Source: Oscillospiraceae bacterium (GTDB lineage Bacteria; Bacillota; Clostridia; Oscillospirales; Ruminococcaceae). Taken from it: a stretch of DNA of 64,000 nt. Both the position numbers and the translations under genes were made by a program. Shown here piece after piece: positions 62,401-64,000 of the stretch. The notes under the pieces are model-generated. The model had not been told where the DNA came from and made no database searches. It saw only the letters and a program-made list of their open reading frames with translations. Each line of letters begins with the position of its first letter. The first letter of the stretch is position 1. The DNA lies in the NCBI GenBank assembly GCA_017550285.1, contig JAFZPP010000023.1:104024-168023 (forward strand), read 5' to 3'.

Positions 62401-62733
62401 TCCGCCGTACTCTTTGGTTTTGCAGGCTCAACAGCGCAGGCATATGCGAAAAAGTATGCGCGCGATTTCAGTCCGATCCTGCTTGGAGACGGTACAGATG
62501 ATGATTATGTATCTGCCCGTGATGCAAGATATGCACTGATGATCTATACAGCGGAAATGAGCAGTTCAAAGTATCATTATAATACACCGGAAGAAAAGCT
62601 GTATGCGGAAAGTGTGCTGGATGTTGACGGTAACGGAGCGGTCACGGTTGAAGATGCACAGAAGATCCTGCTTTACTATATGACCGGCCTTGCAGGTTAT
62701 CAGCAGGACTGGAACAAGATTCTGAATTCATAA
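59437..62733 (+). CDS. BspA-like leucine-rich-repeat surface protein with three dockerins
   Basis: 1,098 residues. A signal peptide (about 1-30) is followed by three blocks, each of BspA/LRR_5 repeats then a dockerin-like module: LRR about 35-385 with repeated SIPDSVTxI units; dockerin 1 about 386-445 (GDVNCDGIVDKADYELL and ADINYDYCINADDF); Thr linker; LRR about 485-700; dockerin 2 about 705-762 (GDVNCDGVVNLLDAEEL and ADVNDDNDIDEDDL); Thr linker; LRR about 850-1,010; dockerin 3 about 1,015-1,098 (LDVDGNGAVTVEDAQ). No enzymatic domain is seen. AAGGGAG is eight bases before ATG 59437. Followed by a cohesin gene 18 bases later. Confidence 0.88.
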   Translation: MEHRRRLAAAVFAAGMFWQTAGAMPPEILAATVQEKSATSWNGDFDWELDEDSGKLTIYGSGEMPEVGYDNLPWLDQRYDILAVELEYGITSICAEAFRDCENLTDVQIPESVITIRKSAFESCFSLTKISIPDSVTSIEEKAFFSCSTLNDIEFPEGITILSPSVLGYSAITSFTIPDGVEIIDECAFYYCDHLESVSIPDSVTAINESAFQNCESLSAVSIPDSVTSLGKSCFGGCNNLSSVEFSNHLEEIGSGVFSSCFGLTSVILPDTLPYISEEMFSNCTSMKSVVIPDGVSLIGELAFNRCSTLQSVYIPKSVKRIAVGAFSQCDQLEYALVLNPECQLTSENSYDIVFPYSTHIYSYADSLIEEYAQIIEAEFFRYLRGDVNCDGIVDKADYELLRALKDLDEMSEAGRINADINYDYCINADDFACMQFYMENGCFEGETPPETTVTTTVTTTKATTPTITTSTETTTTTEYVDPYSGYCGAELYWELDTDTGLLAFSGAGDIESAPWMKFSDEIKEVEFCENLFGIGEGAFKDCVNLKQILITEGVDTIADTAFCGCTGLTAFAVEPGNLNYCAEGGVLYSKGMTKLVHYPAAKNGNLEIPETITSIEPYAFESCRGIDMLAVPAYVESIGEGAFLTDKTLTDLWVLDPACKFADSSSIFADHICLHGFTGSTLEAYAKKHKLVFKAIDLQGDVNCDGVVNLLDAEELKDYLLNNQDLITQGRINADVNDDNDIDEDDLEWLLCYIEKGYFPDEAPETTTTTTTTTTTTTTTTTTTTTTTTTTTTTTKQPTTSATTVLTTTAKPVTTTVTTTLLTVTSSQTASSVTTMLTTVTTATETSYLAPTSGQFGNNMTWNLNGDTGTLTIAGTGKMPDFTGQILQPWYGLQSKIFSVELSEKITSVGAHCFEGCFALKNVTLPSGITAIGDYAFCSCSALERVMLSNQVTSIGSQAFKNCKALDKVIILSAKCAISDSKETISDSAVLFGFAGSTAQAYAKKYARDFSPILLGDGTDDDYVSARDARYALMIYTAEMSSSKYHYNTPEEKLYAESVLDVDGNGAVTVEDAQKILLYYMTGLAGYQQDWNKILNS
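61735..61836 (+). repeat. Thr-codon (ACN) microsatellite linker in the LRR-dockerin gene
   Basis: About 34 consecutive Thr codons in mixed ACA/ACT/ACG/ACC usage encode a poly-Thr linker between the second dockerin and third LRR block. Linkers of this kind are often O-glycosylated on cellulosomal proteins. Confidence 0.85.
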
Positions 62734-62751
62734 CAATAAGGAGATACGGCA

Positions 62752-64000
62752 ATGAAGATTTTGAAAAAGCTGACGGCTTTGCTGTGCAGCGGCGCAATGT
62801 TCGCTGCCGCAGCAATTCCGTGTTTCGCAGGTGTCGGCGGACCGGAGTATATGGAATTCAGCCTGCCTTCTTTAGAAGCGGCTCCGGGCGAGACCGTTCA
62901 GGTCAGCATCAAGCTGAAAGACAATGTATATGGGATCGCAGCGATGGGTCTTCAGTTTACTTATGATGCAGGACTGACTGTTCCGTATAACGTAGAGAAA
63001 GAACCGGTCTATAAACTTGGTGATATTTCTTTTGAGAGCGGCGTCCAGTGCATGCTGAATGCAGAAAAGCACATGATCGCGATCGTCTGCATGGGTGAAA
63101 AGCCCTCCAAAGATAACGGAACGCTTGTTACATTTCCGATGACGATACCGAAAACAGCAGCCGTCGGAACGCAATATAAACTGAATCTGACGATAGACGA
63201 CTGCTGTGATACAGATTATCAGCGCCTGAAAACGGAAATAGTGAACGGAAAGATCACTGTGGTCAAACCTTTGCCGACCGCTGTGACGAGTTCAACAGTA
63301 ACGACCGGCAAAACAACAGGAACGACTGCGCACAGTACTTCTCAACAGACGACACTTACAACAGCACAGACGAATCTGACGAGCCGTTCAGATAAAACCG
63401 GGGCTGAAACAACAACCCGTACAGATACAACAGCGAAAACTGTGACAGAAACGACTGTCACAACAACAAAGGCTTTCACCACTTCCTCTGCATCGACAAT
63501 TACATCAACGACGATCCGGTCGGAGATGCCGCCGCTGAGCGAAGGGTCCGTGAATCTGAATGTCGGCGAAAAATATTCGCTGGAACAATATAATGCGTAT
63601 CAGGCGACATATAAGAGCAGTAATCCGGATGTTGCGGTCGTTTCAAAATCGGGTATGATTACCGCAGTCAGTGCAGGAAAAGCCGTCATTTCGGTGATTG
63701 ATCCGGACGGCAATGTGCTGCAAATGACAATGCTTGTGACAGAAAAGGAAGAAACGACAACAATCACCACAACAACCACATCCACGACGACCACGTCCAC
63801 GACAACAACCACGTCTACGACGACTACCACATCCACGACTACTACATCTACGACGACCACCACGTCTACGACGACTACTACATCTACGACGACTACTACA
63901 TCTACGACGACTACTACATCTACGACGACTACTACATCTACGACGACTACTACATCTACGACGACTACTACATCTACGACGACTACTACATCTACGACGA
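62752..64000 (+). CDS. Cohesin-domain scaffold protein (partial, open at the window edge)
   Basis: No stop in the window. Signal peptide MKILKKLTALLCSGAMFAAA (cleavage about residue 26), then a cohesin-type domain (about 30-165, beginning MEFSLPSLEAAPGETVQVSI and ending KITVV), a Thr/Ser-rich linker (about 170-255), an Ig-like BIG2 module (about 265-325, NLNVGEKYSLEQ, then SSNPDVAVVSKSGMITAVSA), and then a long Thr/Ser repeat. Cohesins bind dockerins, so this is a scaffoldin-type partner; it lies in the same operon as the three-dockerin protein. AAGGAG is eight bases before ATG 62752. Confidence 0.87.
   Translation, partial: MKILKKLTALLCSGAMFAAAAIPCFAGVGGPEYMEFSLPSLEAAPGETVQVSIKLKDNVYGIAAMGLQFTYDAGLTVPYNVEKEPVYKLGDISFESGVQCMLNAEKHMIAIVCMGEKPSKDNGTLVTFPMTIPKTAAVGTQYKLNLTIDDCCDTDYQRLKTEIVNGKITVVKPLPTAVTSSTVTTGKTTGTTAHSTSQQTTLTTAQTNLTSRSDKTGAETTTRTDTTAKTVTETTVTTTKAFTTSSASTITSTTIRSEMPPLSEGSVNLNVGEKYSLEQYNAYQATYKSSNPDVAVVSKSGMITAVSAGKAVISVIDPDGNVLQMTMLVTEKEETTTITTTTTSTTTTSTTTTTSTTTTTSTTTTSTTTTTSTTTTTSTTTTTSTTTTTSTTTTTSTTTTTSTTTTTSTTTTTSTT
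63770..64000 (+). repeat. 18-bp tandem repeat array in the cohesin gene
   Basis: Imperfect units from about 63770 become perfect copies of ACATCTACGACGACTACT from 63880 to the window end (about 6.7 copies), each encoding TSTTTT. The array continues beyond the window. Confidence 0.92.

Noticed and set aside
63770..64000. CRISPR-like array in the cohesin gene
   Set aside because: The 18-bp units are contiguous with no unique spacers and encode an in-frame Thr/Ser linker; it is a coding minisatellite.

Overview
The window looks like a chromosomal segment of a cellulosome-forming Ruminococcus-type bacterium (Firmicutes, Oscillospiraceae). Support: a dockerin/cohesin gene pair with long Thr-rich linkers at the right end, a T-box leader, SpoVG, ZapA and a small acid-soluble spore protein, consensus sigma-A promoters with 17-bp spacers (many with an extended TGnTATAAT -10 box), and purine-rich ribosome binding sites. 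Base composition is moderately GC-rich with C/G-ending codons, except for a compositionally different stretch at about 56.6-59.4 kb. I saw no rRNA, tRNA, CRISPR array, insertion sequence or complete prophage.

Layout. 0-5.7 kb: end of an ABC-export-type membrane protein and a DUF4340 protein, a diguanylate cyclase with a LacI-type sensor domain, and a flotillin. 5.8-11.2 kb: aspS behind a T-box leader, divergent rubrerythrin, a MATE transporter and an S1-domain protein. 11.7-15.9 kb: three-gene electron-bifurcating [FeFe] hydrogenase operon. 16-24.1 kb: a DinB-like protein, then two envelope operons (polytopic membrane protein plus repeat-bearing M48 protease; MBOAT, DHHW/AlgJ-like protein and acyl carrier protein for polysaccharide O-acylation). 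24.3-28.8 kb: a two-component system flanked by two lipoprotein genes, with three matching palindromic operators at one fixed promoter geometry. 28.9-33.5 kb: murC-lexA-zapA-U32 peptidase on the minus strand. 33.8 kb: spoVG. 34.2-46.4 kb: a long minus-strand run (NUDIX, YfhO-like, tatD, hemZ, GNAT, metallo-beta-lactamase fold, relA, recJ), with tandem partial copies of the relA 3' end after relA. 46.5-50 kb: Wzz-like chain-length protein, an unknown helical protein, and a guanylate-kinase-like protein. 50.5-56.1 kb: secreted tandem B-lectin/cysteine-peptidase-like protein whose N-terminus lies across an A8 tract, an ECF sigma/anti-sigma pair, and a membrane-anchored Ntn hydrolase. 56.4-59.4 kb: spore protein with a foreign tail, a DUF234-type ATPase with its own operator repeats, and gene debris. 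59.4-64 kb: a BspA-LRR protein with three dockerins followed by a cohesin protein that runs off the window.

Themes: redox metabolism (bifurcating hydrogenase, rubrerythrin), cell-envelope and exopolysaccharide modification (MBOAT/AlgJ/ACP, Wzz, YfhO, M48), surface regulation (two-component regulon, ECF sigma, c-di-GMP), and extracellular assembly (dockerin/cohesin). The strongest unexplained signals are the palindrome regulon at 25.3-27.8 kb, the synonymous-only divergence of the relA 3'-end copies at 41.7-42.2 kb, and the A8 frame conflict in the lectin-peptidase gene at 50.6 kb.
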